A stretch of DNA of 23,963 nt from Anaerolineae bacterium (GTDB lineage: Bacteria; Chloroflexota; Anaerolineae; JAFGEY01). The translations under genes and the position numbers were made by a program. Location of the stretch: the NCBI GenBank assembly GCA_016931365.1, contig JAFGEY010000124.1, forward strand, positions 1 to 23,963. Reading direction: 5' to 3'. The number at the start of each line of letters is the position of its first letter. Position 1 is the stretch's first letter. This document shows positions 7,405 to 14,210 of the stretch, one piece after another. The notes beneath the pieces are model-generated. The model was not told where the DNA came from, ran no database searches, and saw only the letters and a program-made list of their open reading frames with translations.

Positions 7405-7412
7405 ATAAACAG

Positions 7413-7441
7413 AACCCCGGCTTTTGACAAAAGCCGGGGTT
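7413..7441 (+). terminator. Strong hairpin terminator after the TPR/exported-protein pair
   Basis: A perfect 13-bp stem (7413-7425 with 7429-7441) closes on the loop GAC, 8 nt past the stop at 7404. The downstream T-tract is poor (ATCTTGTTC), but A and T flank both arms, so it could act in both directions between the converging genes. Confidence 0.8.
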
Positions 7442-7446
7442 ATCTT

Positions 7447-7470
7447 GTTCCCACGCTCCCGCGTGGGAAC
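7447..7470. repeat. GTTCCCACGC palindrome
   Basis: GTTCCCACGC and GCGTGGGAAC form a perfect 10-bp stem with loop TCCC, 5 nt after the terminator. The form 'GTTCCCACGCT...GCGTGGGAAC' is, to my recollection, a recurrent intergenic palindrome in unrelated bacteria. Confidence 0.75.
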
Positions 7471-7475
7471 GAATC

Positions 7476-7500
7476 CGCGCCGACGGAGACCGTCGGCGCG
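7476..7500. repeat. Third hairpin of the intergenic cluster
   Basis: CGCGCCGACGG and CCGTCGGCGCG form a perfect 11-bp stem with loop AGA, 5 nt after the previous palindrome and 25 nt before the amidohydrolase stop on the opposite strand. Confidence 0.75.
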
Positions 7501-7525
7501 AGATAAATCCTTTACTCCTTATTCC

Positions 7526-9103
7526 TTACCCCCTGCCATACACCCACGCCCCGCCAACCATCGTCCCCAGCACCTGCGTCGACAGAATCAACTCCGGATC
7601 GACGCTCAAGATGTCTCGATCCAGCACCACCAGATCGGCCAGCTTGCCCGGCGCGAGCGATCCCTTGATCGCCTCCTCGCCCCCGGCAAAGGCCGCGCCC
7701 ATCGTGTACGCATAGACCGCCTCGCATGCGGCGATCCGCTGTTCGGGATACCAGCCCTCCCTGGCCGGAAAGCCGTCCGGGCGGCGGCGGGTCACGGCGG
7801 CATAGATGCCCGCCAGCGGCGACATGTCCTCCACCGGCGCATCGGAGCCAAAGGCCAGAACGGTGCCCGCGTCGAGCAGGCTGCGCCAGGCATACCCCGT
7901 GGCGGCGCGCCGCCCCCAGTGCAGGTCGGCGATCTCGATGTCGGACGTGGCATGGATCGGCTGCATCGAGGCGATTGCCTTCAACCCGGCCAGCCGCCCC
8001 AGGTCGTCGGGATGCAAGAGCTGCACGTGCTCGATACGGTTGCGCAACGCCCGGTCGCCTTCCTGCTCGAACGCGTCGAGCACCATCCGGTTGGCCGCGT
8101 CGCCGATGGCGTGGACGGCCACACTCAGCCCCGCGCCGTTGGCCCGGCGCACCAGATCGCGCGCCGCCTCCGGCGTCATCGTCGGCACGCCGCAATTGTC
8201 GCGGTCGGTCTCGTAGGGTTCGAGCATCCACGCGCTACGCGAGCCGAGCGCGCCGTCGGCGAAGGCCTTGACCCCGCACAGACGCAGCCGGTCGCTGCCT
8301 AATCCGTCGCGCACGCCCAGGTCGATGGCTGCATCGAGGCTGCCCTCCGGAATGTGCTGCAACACGCGCAGGGTCAACTCGCTACGCCGCTCCAACGCTT
8401 GCAGGGCGGCAAACTCGCGCCCGCCCTCGCAGTTGTGGACGCCGGTCAGGCCAACGCGGTGCGCGTTGCCCATCCCTACACGGCAGGCAGCCATCATCTC
8501 TTCGAGCGACGGGTCGGGTACGATGCGCCGCACCAGGCTGATCGCATTCTCCTGCAAGATGCCGGTCGGCTCGCCACGCTCATTGCGGAAAATGCGTCCA
8601 TCCTCCAAGTCAGGCGTGCTGGCATCGACGCCGGCCAGTTCCAACGCCTTGCTGTTCACCCATGCCGAGTGGCCGTCTTTGGAGGGCAGCAAAACGGGAT
8701 GGTCGGGCACAACCCGGTCGAGATCGTAGCGGGTGGGAAACTCGCCGCCCCACAGGTTGCAGTTCCAGCGCCCGCCGCGAATCCAGACCTCCGGCGCAGT
8801 CTCGGCGGCATGCGCAGCGATCCGCCGCAGGGCTTCGTCCAGCGTGGGCACGCCTTGCAAGTCCACATTTTTGAGGCCCAGGCTGTACCACACAAAATGC
8901 AGGTGCGCGTCGATCAGGCCGGGCAGCGCCGTCTTGCCGTGCAGGTCGATCGCTATCCCGCCGGGCGCGAGTTCGTCTTTCAGTCCGTCGCCGCCGGCGG
9001 CCAGGATGCGCTCCCCGGCGATGGCAAGGGCGCTGGCAGTGGGCCGGGCGCGATCCATAGTGTGAACGATGCCATTGTACAAAACCAGGTTGGGTCGAGC
9101 CAC
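7526..9103 (-). CDS. Amidohydrolase of the YtcJ / amidohydrolase-3 type
   Basis: The 525-residue protein has the urease-superfamily layout. A short N-terminal beta part is followed by the metal motif DAHLHF (His67, His69). Downstream come the GGRW segment (WIRGGRWNCNLWGGEF), VAVHAIGDAANRMVLDAF, RIEHVQLLHPDDL and the late metal-binding aspartate in LAFGSDAPVEDMSPL. These match YtcJ-like metal-dependent hydrolases, which cleave amide or related bonds of mostly unknown small substrates. No signal peptide is present, so it is cytoplasmic. The start is a GTG at 9101-9103 with AAAGGAA about 6 nt upstream. It is the last gene of the kinase-parAB-phosphoesterase series, 72 nt after the phosphoesterase, and may be cotranscribed. 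The family is secure; the substrate cannot be told. Confidence 0.9.
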   Translation of the reverse strand: MARPNLVLYNGIVHTMDRARPTASALAIAGERILAAGGDGLKDELAPGGIAIDLHGKTALPGLIDAHLHFVWYSLGLKNVDLQGVPTLDEALRRIAAHAAETAPEVWIRGGRWNCNLWGGEFPTRYDLDRVVPDHPVLLPSKDGHSAWVNSKALELAGVDASTPDLEDGRIFRNERGEPTGILQENAISLVRRIVPDPSLEEMMAACRVGMGNAHRVGLTGVHNCEGGREFAALQALERRSELTLRVLQHIPEGSLDAAIDLGVRDGLGSDRLRLCGVKAFADGALGSRSAWMLEPYETDRDNCGVPTMTPEAARDLVRRANGAGLSVAVHAIGDAANRMVLDAFEQEGDRALRNRIEHVQLLHPDDLGRLAGLKAIASMQPIHATSDIEIADLHWGRRAATGYAWRSLLDAGTVLAFGSDAPVEDMSPLAGIYAAVTRRRPDGFPAREGWYPEQRIAACEAVYAYTMGAAFAGGEEAIKGSLAPGKLADLVVLDRDILSVDPELILSTQVLGTMVGGAWVYGRG

Positions 9104-9132
9104 GTGAATTTCCTTTCGTTGAAAAGCGGTCT

Positions 9133-9149
9133 CGGATGTATTTCATCCG
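9133..9149. repeat. Small hairpin between phosphoesterase and amidohydrolase genes
   Basis: CGGATG and CATCCG pair around a TATTT loop. It lies 30 nt upstream of the amidohydrolase GTG; no T-run follows on the minus strand, so it may be a processing or attenuation structure, or chance. Confidence 0.35.
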
Positions 9150-9150
9150 C

Positions 9151-9178
9151 GCGGTCGGCGGTCGGCGATCAGCGGTCA
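9151..9178. repeat. 7-bp tandem repeat overlapping the phosphoesterase stop codon
   Basis: Four consecutive 7-mers are seen: GCGGTCG, GCGGTCG, GCGATCA, GCGGTCA. On the minus strand the first unit supplies the TGA stop of the phosphoesterase gene (9176-9178), and the array continues downstream. Confidence 0.7.
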
Positions 9179-10069
9179 ACAGCCAGCCGCCGCGTCCTTG
9201 TTTCTGAGCGTAAACAGTGTGATTTCCGGCCGGCAAAAGAGCCGCACCGGCGGCGGCGCGACGCCCAGGCCGCGATTGGTGTACAGCCACATCCCATTGA
9301 GGCGATACAGTCCCATCGGATAGCGGCGCCCCAGCACGGGGAGCAGCAGCGGGCCGACGCCCGGCAACCGCACCTGGCCGCCGTGCGTGTGGCCGGAGAG
9401 CTGCAAATCGATCGGCCCACAAGCCGGGGCAGCAGTTCGAGTCGATCTAACGATCTGATCGGCAAAATCCGGTTCGTGGACGAGCAAAATCTTGCACGCT
9501 TCCGGCGGCACACCGCGCAGCGCCGATCCCAGGTCGCCGAGTCGCATCAACACATCATCGACGCCGACCAGCCACAACGACGCCCCGTCCACCGCAAGAC
9601 GGTGCGCGGCGTTGCACAGCAGGCAAAATTCGGGCCGGCGAAAGGGTTTTTCTCCGTATTCGGGGGCGATGCGCCGCTCGTGGTTGCCCATCACGAGGTA
9701 GACGCCAAGCGGCGCGCGCAGCGCCGACAGCGCTTCGGCGCACATACGGGCATCCTGGGGTGTGCTCTGAAACAGGTCACCGGTGATGGCGATCATGTCC
9801 GCGCCAAAGGCATTGACAAGATCGACAGAGCGGCGGATCAGGGTGGACGGAAAGGCAGCACCGGCGTGCAGATCGCTGATCTGGACCAGCGTCAGGCCGT
9901 CGAACTGGCGCGGCAGGTTGGGCAGGGGCAGTTCCAGGCGCACGATTTCAGGCCAGCGGGGTTCGATCTGCAAAGCATACCCGGCAAACAGTCCGCCGAG
10001 CAGAGTTAGCCCGCCTGCCACGTGGCGCGCGAGGGGTTGGTTGGCAAGATCGGAGAGACGACGCAGCAT
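9176..10069 (-). CDS. Calcineurin-like metallophosphoesterase, membrane-anchored (YaeI/YkuE type)
   Basis: The 297-residue protein shows all five metallophosphoesterase motifs in order: SDLHAG (Asp66, His68), GDLF (Asp98), GNHE (Asn129, His130), VHEPD (His198) and GHTHGGQ (His227, His229). A weakly hydrophobic segment at about 17-33 (HVAGGLTLLGGLFAGYA) would anchor it in the membrane, as in YkuE/YaeI-like enzymes, some of which act on lipid-linked phosphates or UDP-sugar lipids. The ATG at 10067-10069 overlaps the parB stop by one base (TAATG), so translation is coupled to parB. Its end runs into the 7-bp repeat. The family is certain; the substrate is not, and no lipid A genes are in view. 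Confidence 0.92.
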   Translation of the reverse strand: MLRRLSDLANQPLARHVAGGLTLLGGLFAGYALQIEPRWPEIVRLELPLPNLPRQFDGLTLVQISDLHAGAAFPSTLIRRSVDLVNAFGADMIAITGDLFQSTPQDARMCAEALSALRAPLGVYLVMGNHERRIAPEYGEKPFRRPEFCLLCNAAHRLAVDGASLWLVGVDDVLMRLGDLGSALRGVPPEACKILLVHEPDFADQIVRSTRTAAPACGPIDLQLSGHTHGGQVRLPGVGPLLLPVLGRRYPMGLYRLNGMWLYTNRGLGVAPPPVRLFCRPEITLFTLRNKDAAAGC

Positions 10070-10956
10070 TACATTTCCTGTTCGACCAACAGATCGTAGA
10101 GCCGCTGCAAGTCGTCTTCAGAGTAGAAATGAATCGTCAAGCGGCCGCCCTTTTTGCTGCGCGACAGGTTGACCTTGGTGCCCAGCGAGCGGGCAAACTC
10201 GGCTTCGAGCGCGCGCGTTTCCGGCGGCACGGTGCGTGTGGCCTTGGGCGATGCCGGTGCGGTGGAGAGCCGCCGCACCAGTTCTTCAGTCTGGCGCACG
10301 CTCAAGCGCTGGCCGATCACCCGCTTGAGCACCAGCTTGATCGCCTCTTGGTCGTCTTCGAGCCCCAGCAGAGCGCGCGCGTGCCCTTCGCTGATCTGGT
10401 CGGCAACCAGCACGTTCTTGACAAAGTCGGGCAGGCGCAGCAGCCGCAGCGCATTGGCGACCGAAACCCGTCCGCGCCCCACCCGGTCGGCGACCTCTTG
10501 CTGGGTCAGGCCAAACTCGTCGACCAACTGCTGGTAAGCGGCGGCCTCTTCCAACGGGTTCAGATCGGCGCGCTGGATGTTTTCAACCAGGGCCAGTTCG
10601 AGCTGCTGCTGCGGCGTGGCCTCCTGGATGATCGCCGGCACTTGCGACAGCCCAGCCAGGCGGGCAGCCTGCAAACGCCGCTCGCCGGCGATAAGCACGT
10701 ACTGCCCGGCAGCATCAGCGGCGGCATCTGACGATGCCGAGGTGACAATGAGCGGCTGGATCACCCCATGTTCCTTGATCGACGCCGCTAGCTCGGCCAG
10801 CGCATCCGGATCAAAGGTCTGGCGAGGCTGGTGCGGGTTGGGTGCGATTGCGTCGACCGGCACCTGACGCAAGCCATCGCCGGCCGGTTCCTCTTTTTCC
10901 TCAACGACAGGAATCAGCGCTCCCAGTCCGCGCCCCAAGGCCGGTTTTTTGCTCAT
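10069..10956 (-). CDS. parB: Chromosome partitioning protein ParB
   Basis: The 295-residue protein begins KKPALGRGLGALIP, the ParA-interacting start typical of chromosomal ParB. The CTP-binding domain follows (NPHQPRQTFD at 40-49, GERRLQAARLAGL at 91-103, ENIQRADLNPLEEA at 125-138). The helix-turn-helix comes next (LTQQEVADRVGRGRVSVANA, 150-169), then a linker and a C-terminal dimerisation region rich in basic residues. ParB loads at parS, slides as a CTP clamp and is positioned by ParA. The start at 10954-10956 overlaps the parA stop by 4 nt (ATGA). The frame is open further upstream, inside parA, but residue 1 here matches the family. Length is normal. No parS-like 16-mer was seen in the window. 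Confidence 0.95.
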   Translation of the reverse strand: MSKKPALGRGLGALIPVVEEKEEPAGDGLRQVPVDAIAPNPHQPRQTFDPDALAELAASIKEHGVIQPLIVTSASSDAAADAAGQYVLIAGERRLQAARLAGLSQVPAIIQEATPQQQLELALVENIQRADLNPLEEAAAYQQLVDEFGLTQQEVADRVGRGRVSVANALRLLRLPDFVKNVLVADQISEGHARALLGLEDDQEAIKLVLKRVIGQRLSVRQTEELVRRLSTAPASPKATRTVPPETRALEAEFARSLGTKVNLSRSKKGGRLTIHFYSEDDLQRLYDLLVEQEM

Positions 10957-11783
10957 AGCGGATTGCCTTTCTCCGTTTGTACCACTGGCTCGGTCTTCAC
11001 CGCCACCGGAAGCTTCCAGCCGTCGCCGCGCAAAAGCTCGACGGTCAAGGTTTGATACGCCCGCGCCCCCGCCGACTTGGGATCGTAATCCATGATCGGC
11101 TGGCCAAAGCTGGGCGCTTCGCCAAGGCGAATGTTGCGCGGGATGATGCTCTTGAAAACCTGATCGGGAAAATAGCGCTTGACCTCTTCGACCACCTGGT
11201 TGGCCAGGTTGGTGCGCGCGTCGTACATCGTCATCAACAGGCCGCGAACGGCTAATTGAGGGTTCAGGTTTTCGCGCACCAGGCGGATCGTGTTCAGCAG
11301 TTCCGTCAGTCCTTCCAGGGCCAGATATTCGCACTGCACGGGAATGATCACCCCATCCAGCGCCGCACTCAGAGCATTGACGGTGAGCAGGCCCAACGAC
11401 GGCGGGCAGTCGATCAGGATGTAGGCATAATCATCGACCATCTGTTCCAGCGCTTTGCGCAGCAAAAACTCGCGGGCGATGATGCTGACCAGCTCAACCT
11501 CAGCCCCGGCCAGAGCGGGCGATGCGGGTGCCAGGAATAGCCGTTTCCAGTTAGTCGACAAAATGATGTCCGCAAGAGGCAGCCTGTCGATCAACACATT
11601 GTATGTCGAGCTCCGCACGTCATTCTTGTCAATGCCCAGGCTGGACGTGGCGTTGGACTGGGGATCGAGATCGACGATCAAGACCTTGATCCCCAGCGTC
11701 GACAGGTACGCGCCCAGATTGACCGCGGTGGTCGTTTTTCCTACTCCGCCTTTTTGGTTGGTCAGCGCATAAATCTTGGTCAT
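10953..11783 (-). CDS. parA: Chromosome partitioning ATPase ParA (Soj)
   Basis: The 276-residue protein is a deviant-Walker ATPase: KGGVGKTT (11-18) with the signature lysine, VDLDPQSNAT (37-46) and YILIDCPPSLGLLTVNAL. It lacks the N-terminal DNA-binding extension of plasmid ParA type Ia, so it is the short Soj/chromosomal form. It binds DNA non-specifically in the ATP state and moves ParB-bound origins. It starts at an ATG with GAGGCAG just upstream and ends inside the parB start codon. It follows the PfkB kinase by 17 nt, so all are probably on one transcript from the promoter at 12689-12717. Confidence 0.96.
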   Translation of the reverse strand: MTKIYALTNQKGGVGKTTTAVNLGAYLSTLGIKVLIVDLDPQSNATSSLGIDKNDVRSSTYNVLIDRLPLADIILSTNWKRLFLAPASPALAGAEVELVSIIAREFLLRKALEQMVDDYAYILIDCPPSLGLLTVNALSAALDGVIIPVQCEYLALEGLTELLNTIRLVRENLNPQLAVRGLLMTMYDARTNLANQVVEEVKRYFPDQVFKSIIPRNIRLGEAPSFGQPIMDYDPKSAGARAYQTLTVELLRGDGWKLPVAVKTEPVVQTEKGNPL

Positions 11784-11800
11784 ACTGCCTCGTATCGAAA

Positions 11801-12658
11801 CTAGAGGTTAAATAGCGTAAGACAACGTGCAATTTCATCGCGCGTGGGGATGCTGTCCGGCCCGCTGCGTTCGACCGAGTGCGCGGCTACGCAGTTGGCA
11901 AACTGCGCCGACCGCCAGGGATTGCCCGTCTGGGCCAATGCGCTCAAGAATGCGGCAGCAAAAATGTCACCCGCGCCGGTGGGATCGACCTCGTTGACCT
12001 GCGGTGACGGAAAAGAACGCACCCGCCCACCCGCGTACACAGTCGATCCCTGCCAGCCGGCAGTGAGCACCAACACCCTGATTCGTCGGGCAAAGGATTC
12101 GACCAGCGCCAGATCGCCGCCCACGTCTTCTTCGCTCAAGATCACCGCATCGGCGCGGGCCAGCAGCGCGTCGGAGGGTGACCAGACAACAGGAGAGACG
12201 AGGCCTTGCTCGTCCCATCGGCGCATCCAACCCTGCGGCGTCAGGCCGATCAAGGCAGCGGGGAATAAATCGACCAATTGTTCATCCACCTCTTGATCGA
12301 GCGGCCCCAGGTGGACAATCCGGCTCGATCGCCAGGCTTCAGGCACATCGGCAACGCCCAGCGCGCGGGCGCGGGCGCGGATAAACTGCCGCCGGTGGCC
12401 GTCGTGGTAGATGTTTTCAAAGGTTGTGCTCGCCTCGCAACGCTGCGCTTCGATCTGCAAATCATCCGGCAAAGACGAGAGGTCCAGGTCGGGATCACAA
12501 CAGGTAACAATGCGAGTCTGATGTCCCAAATTCCGGGCGGTCAACGCGCTAAAAGTGGCCGTCCCACCGATCTTGTAACCACCTGGGTAGAGGTCTTTGG
12601 TGACGTGTCCAATGACCAGGTAGCTCTGGCTCGCCAACGGCTGCGATCGATGCTGCAT
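11801..12658 (-). CDS. PfkB-family (ribokinase-like) sugar or nucleoside kinase
   Basis: The 285-residue protein has the ribokinase fold motifs: the early GGTATFSALTARNLG (31-45), which contacts substrate, and the C-terminal signature VDPTGAGDIFAAAF (224-237) with the catalytic base Asp231 and the anion hole. It would transfer phosphate from ATP to a hydroxymethyl group of a sugar, nucleoside or cofactor precursor; the substrate is not evident. The N-terminal half is short for the family (around 300 residues or more is usual). It starts at an ATG with AAGGA about 6 nt upstream and heads the parA-parB operon, with 17 nt to parA. Why a sugar kinase leads a partitioning operon is unclear; from memory similar arrangements exist in other Chloroflexota. 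Confidence 0.9.
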   Translation of the reverse strand: MQHRSQPLASQSYLVIGHVTKDLYPGGYKIGGTATFSALTARNLGHQTRIVTCCDPDLDLSSLPDDLQIEAQRCEASTTFENIYHDGHRRQFIRARARALGVADVPEAWRSSRIVHLGPLDQEVDEQLVDLFPAALIGLTPQGWMRRWDEQGLVSPVVWSPSDALLARADAVILSEEDVGGDLALVESFARRIRVLVLTAGWQGSTVYAGGRVRSFPSPQVNEVDPTGAGDIFAAAFLSALAQTGNPWRSAQFANCVAAHSVERSGPDSIPTRDEIARCLTLFNL

Positions 12659-12688
12659 AGAGTTCCTTCTTCAAACTGGTTTCGGCCT

Positions 12689-12717
12689 ATTTTAGCATAC
12701 TCTAGGTAGCAGGTCAA
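12689..12717 (-). promoter_or_regulatory. Sigma70-type promoter of the kinase-parA-parB operon
   Basis: TTGACC (12712-12717) and TAAAAT (12689-12694) are 17 nt apart on the minus strand, and TGC before the -10 box forms an extended -10 (TGnTAAAAT). The start site would be near 12682, giving a leader of about 24 nt to the kinase ATG. Confidence 0.75.
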
Positions 12718-12740
12718 AGAAAATCGGAAAACTGAACCAG

Positions 12741-12769
12741 TTGCTTTTTGCGAACACTTGGGGTAACAT
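12741..12769 (+). promoter_or_regulatory. Probable promoter of the secreted-protein/receptor/CHAT block
   Basis: TTGCTT (12741-12746) and TAACAT (12764-12769) are 17 nt apart, giving a leader of about 66 nt to the ATG at 12842. It diverges from the kinase-parAB promoter, with 23 bp between the -35 boxes. The match to consensus is moderate. Confidence 0.5.
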
Positions 12770-12783
12770 AGAACATGCTATGT
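12766..12783. promoter_or_regulatory. Dyad over the -10/start region, possible operator
   Basis: ACATAG (12766-12771) and CTATGT (12778-12783) are inverted repeats separated by 6 nt. They overlap the -10 box and the predicted start site of the plus-strand promoter, where a repressor would block transcription. No regulator gene is adjacent. Confidence 0.4.
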
Positions 12784-12827
12784 CTTTCCGTCAATAATAA
12801 GCACCGCTCTCCCTCACCCCTCAACCT

Positions 12828-12834
12828 AAGGAGG
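12828..12834 (+). promoter_or_regulatory. Strong Shine-Dalgarno (AAGGAGG)
   Basis: A full AAGGAGG sits 7 nt before the ATG at 12842. It is the best ribosome binding site in the window and fixes the start of the secreted protein. Confidence 0.85.
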
Positions 12835-12841
12835 CATATCG

Positions 12842-14200
12842 ATGGCTAAACTACATAAACTCTTTTTGACCGGCACACTGGGCACGCTGAGCGTCCTGGC
12901 GGCAATTGCATTGTTTTCTTCGCAACATCTGGTCTCTCTGCCCGCGCAGGCGCAAAACGGCGTCGGCGCAGCGGAAGCGGCGCTGATCAATGGCGAGCTC
13001 GAGCTGCCATACAACACTTGCCTGGATGGCGACGCCTGTCAACTCGCCAACGGCTGGACGTTGTGGCATACCACACAATGGTTTCCCGATGAACAATTCA
13101 TTGACCGCCCCAATGCCAGTACTGAATCTTCTATTCTTCGCCCAGGCAGCCCAGGCAGCACTTCACAGCACATTTATCGACGCGGAGCAAGCAATTTTGA
13201 CGCCTGCCTTTCCCAACAAATCACCCAAGGAATCACCGTCGGAAACTGGATTCGTTTCTCAATCTGGGCACGCCTTGACACTTCTATGGCTATTCCCGAC
13301 GCACAAACCCGCATTGGCATTGACCCCAACGGAGGCACCAACCCGCTAGACATCCAATACGAGACCCACCAGAGCTATTGGGACGTATTCGATGCAGGTA
13401 ATCTCCAATGGCAATACCTGTCGATCAGTATGCGAGCCACCTCGCCGGCGGTGACTGTCTATGCCTGTGCACACCCCAGATGGGCGATGAGTTTTGATGC
13501 TTACTGGGATGACGCCGAGTTTGTCACTGCCTCGCCTCAATTTGTCTATCTGCCCATCGTGACCCAAAAACACTGCACTGTGCCCCCCGGAGAACTGTGG
13601 AACTCCGACCTCGAAAAAGAATTTTGCATATTGACCGATTATCAGAAACCGATCCCAGGTTATGACAATGTCTTTGTTGCACCTTATTGGATGCCGTTCT
13701 GGAACAGCAACTATAATGACGCCACCTGGGAAAACGCACAGCCCGAATACAACAAAACCGACCGCGACTACCGGCGCTATTCAGGACAAACATCGCAACA
13801 ATATGGACACAGTTCGTACAAACGTTTTGAAGCCGGCATCTATCAAGTCGTTAGTGGAACTGTGCCTGGACAAACCTATAGATTTACGATCTATGGATTA
13901 GGCTGGATCGGCAGCCCTGGTAACCCCAACGACCGTATCTCGAATTATCAGGAGCCAGGCGGCTTGAGCATGCGAGTAGGCATTGACCCCTACGGAGGCA
14001 ACAGCTATACCTCGTCCAACATCATCTGGTCTGCATATACAGATCCTTATGATGTTTGGACGCCGCTTTCAGTGACAGCCACTGCATCGGCTGAAAAAAT
14101 CAGTGTTTGGGCTTATGCGCACCCACAAACGCCACTATATTATTATCAATATCACCAAATATTTTTGGACAGTGCCAGCCTGACCATTGTTTCACCCTGA
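12842..14200 (+). CDS. Secreted protein with two carbohydrate-binding-like (jelly-roll) repeats
   Basis: The 452-residue protein has a signal peptide (hydrophobic 8-27, cleavage probably after AQA near 37). Two related domains follow. Each has a GIDPxGG motif (RIGIDPNGG at 157, RVGIDPYGG at 378), an upstream Y/W-rich strand region and a VxVxAxAHP strand (VTVYACAHP; ISVWAYAHP) near its end. The architecture suggests beta-sandwich modules like CBM4/9, which bind sugars; binding itself is not shown. Between the domains is VYLPIVTQKHC (235-245), a linker motif I recall from Chloroflexota exoproteins. The domains are rich in Tyr, Trp, Asn and Gln. GC content, especially in the second half, is visibly lower than in the next gene. 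It is the first gene of the block, 10 nt before the receptor gene, so it may be a ligand, a co-receptor or a capture protein for it. Confidence 0.8.
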   Translation: MAKLHKLFLTGTLGTLSVLAAIALFSSQHLVSLPAQAQNGVGAAEAALINGELELPYNTCLDGDACQLANGWTLWHTTQWFPDEQFIDRPNASTESSILRPGSPGSTSQHIYRRGASNFDACLSQQITQGITVGNWIRFSIWARLDTSMAIPDAQTRIGIDPNGGTNPLDIQYETHQSYWDVFDAGNLQWQYLSISMRATSPAVTVYACAHPRWAMSFDAYWDDAEFVTASPQFVYLPIVTQKHCTVPPGELWNSDLEKEFCILTDYQKPIPGYDNVFVAPYWMPFWNSNYNDATWENAQPEYNKTDRDYRRYSGQTSQQYGHSSYKRFEAGIYQVVSGTVPGQTYRFTIYGLGWIGSPGNPNDRISNYQEPGGLSMRVGIDPYGGNSYTSSNIIWSAYTDPYDVWTPLSVTATASAEKISVWAYAHPQTPLYYYQYHQIFLDSASLTIVSP

Positions 14201-14210
14201 GGAAGATCAA

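Noticed and set aside
9098..9109. CACGTGAA near the amidohydrolase start, as a possible parS
   Set aside because: Only the central CACGTG and two further bases match the 16-bp parS consensus; the left arm does not, and the site includes the GTG start codon.
8354..10009. A 551-codon plus-strand open frame opposite the amidohydrolase and phosphoesterase genes
   Set aside because: It spans two well-supported minus-strand genes, has Arg/Gln/His-rich composition typical of a shadow frame and has no ribosome site.
10957..11334. N-terminal extension of the parB frame into parA
   Set aside because: The extension overlaps parA coding sequence out of frame. The ParB family start (KKPALGRGLGAL) begins at 10956 with an ATGA overlap.
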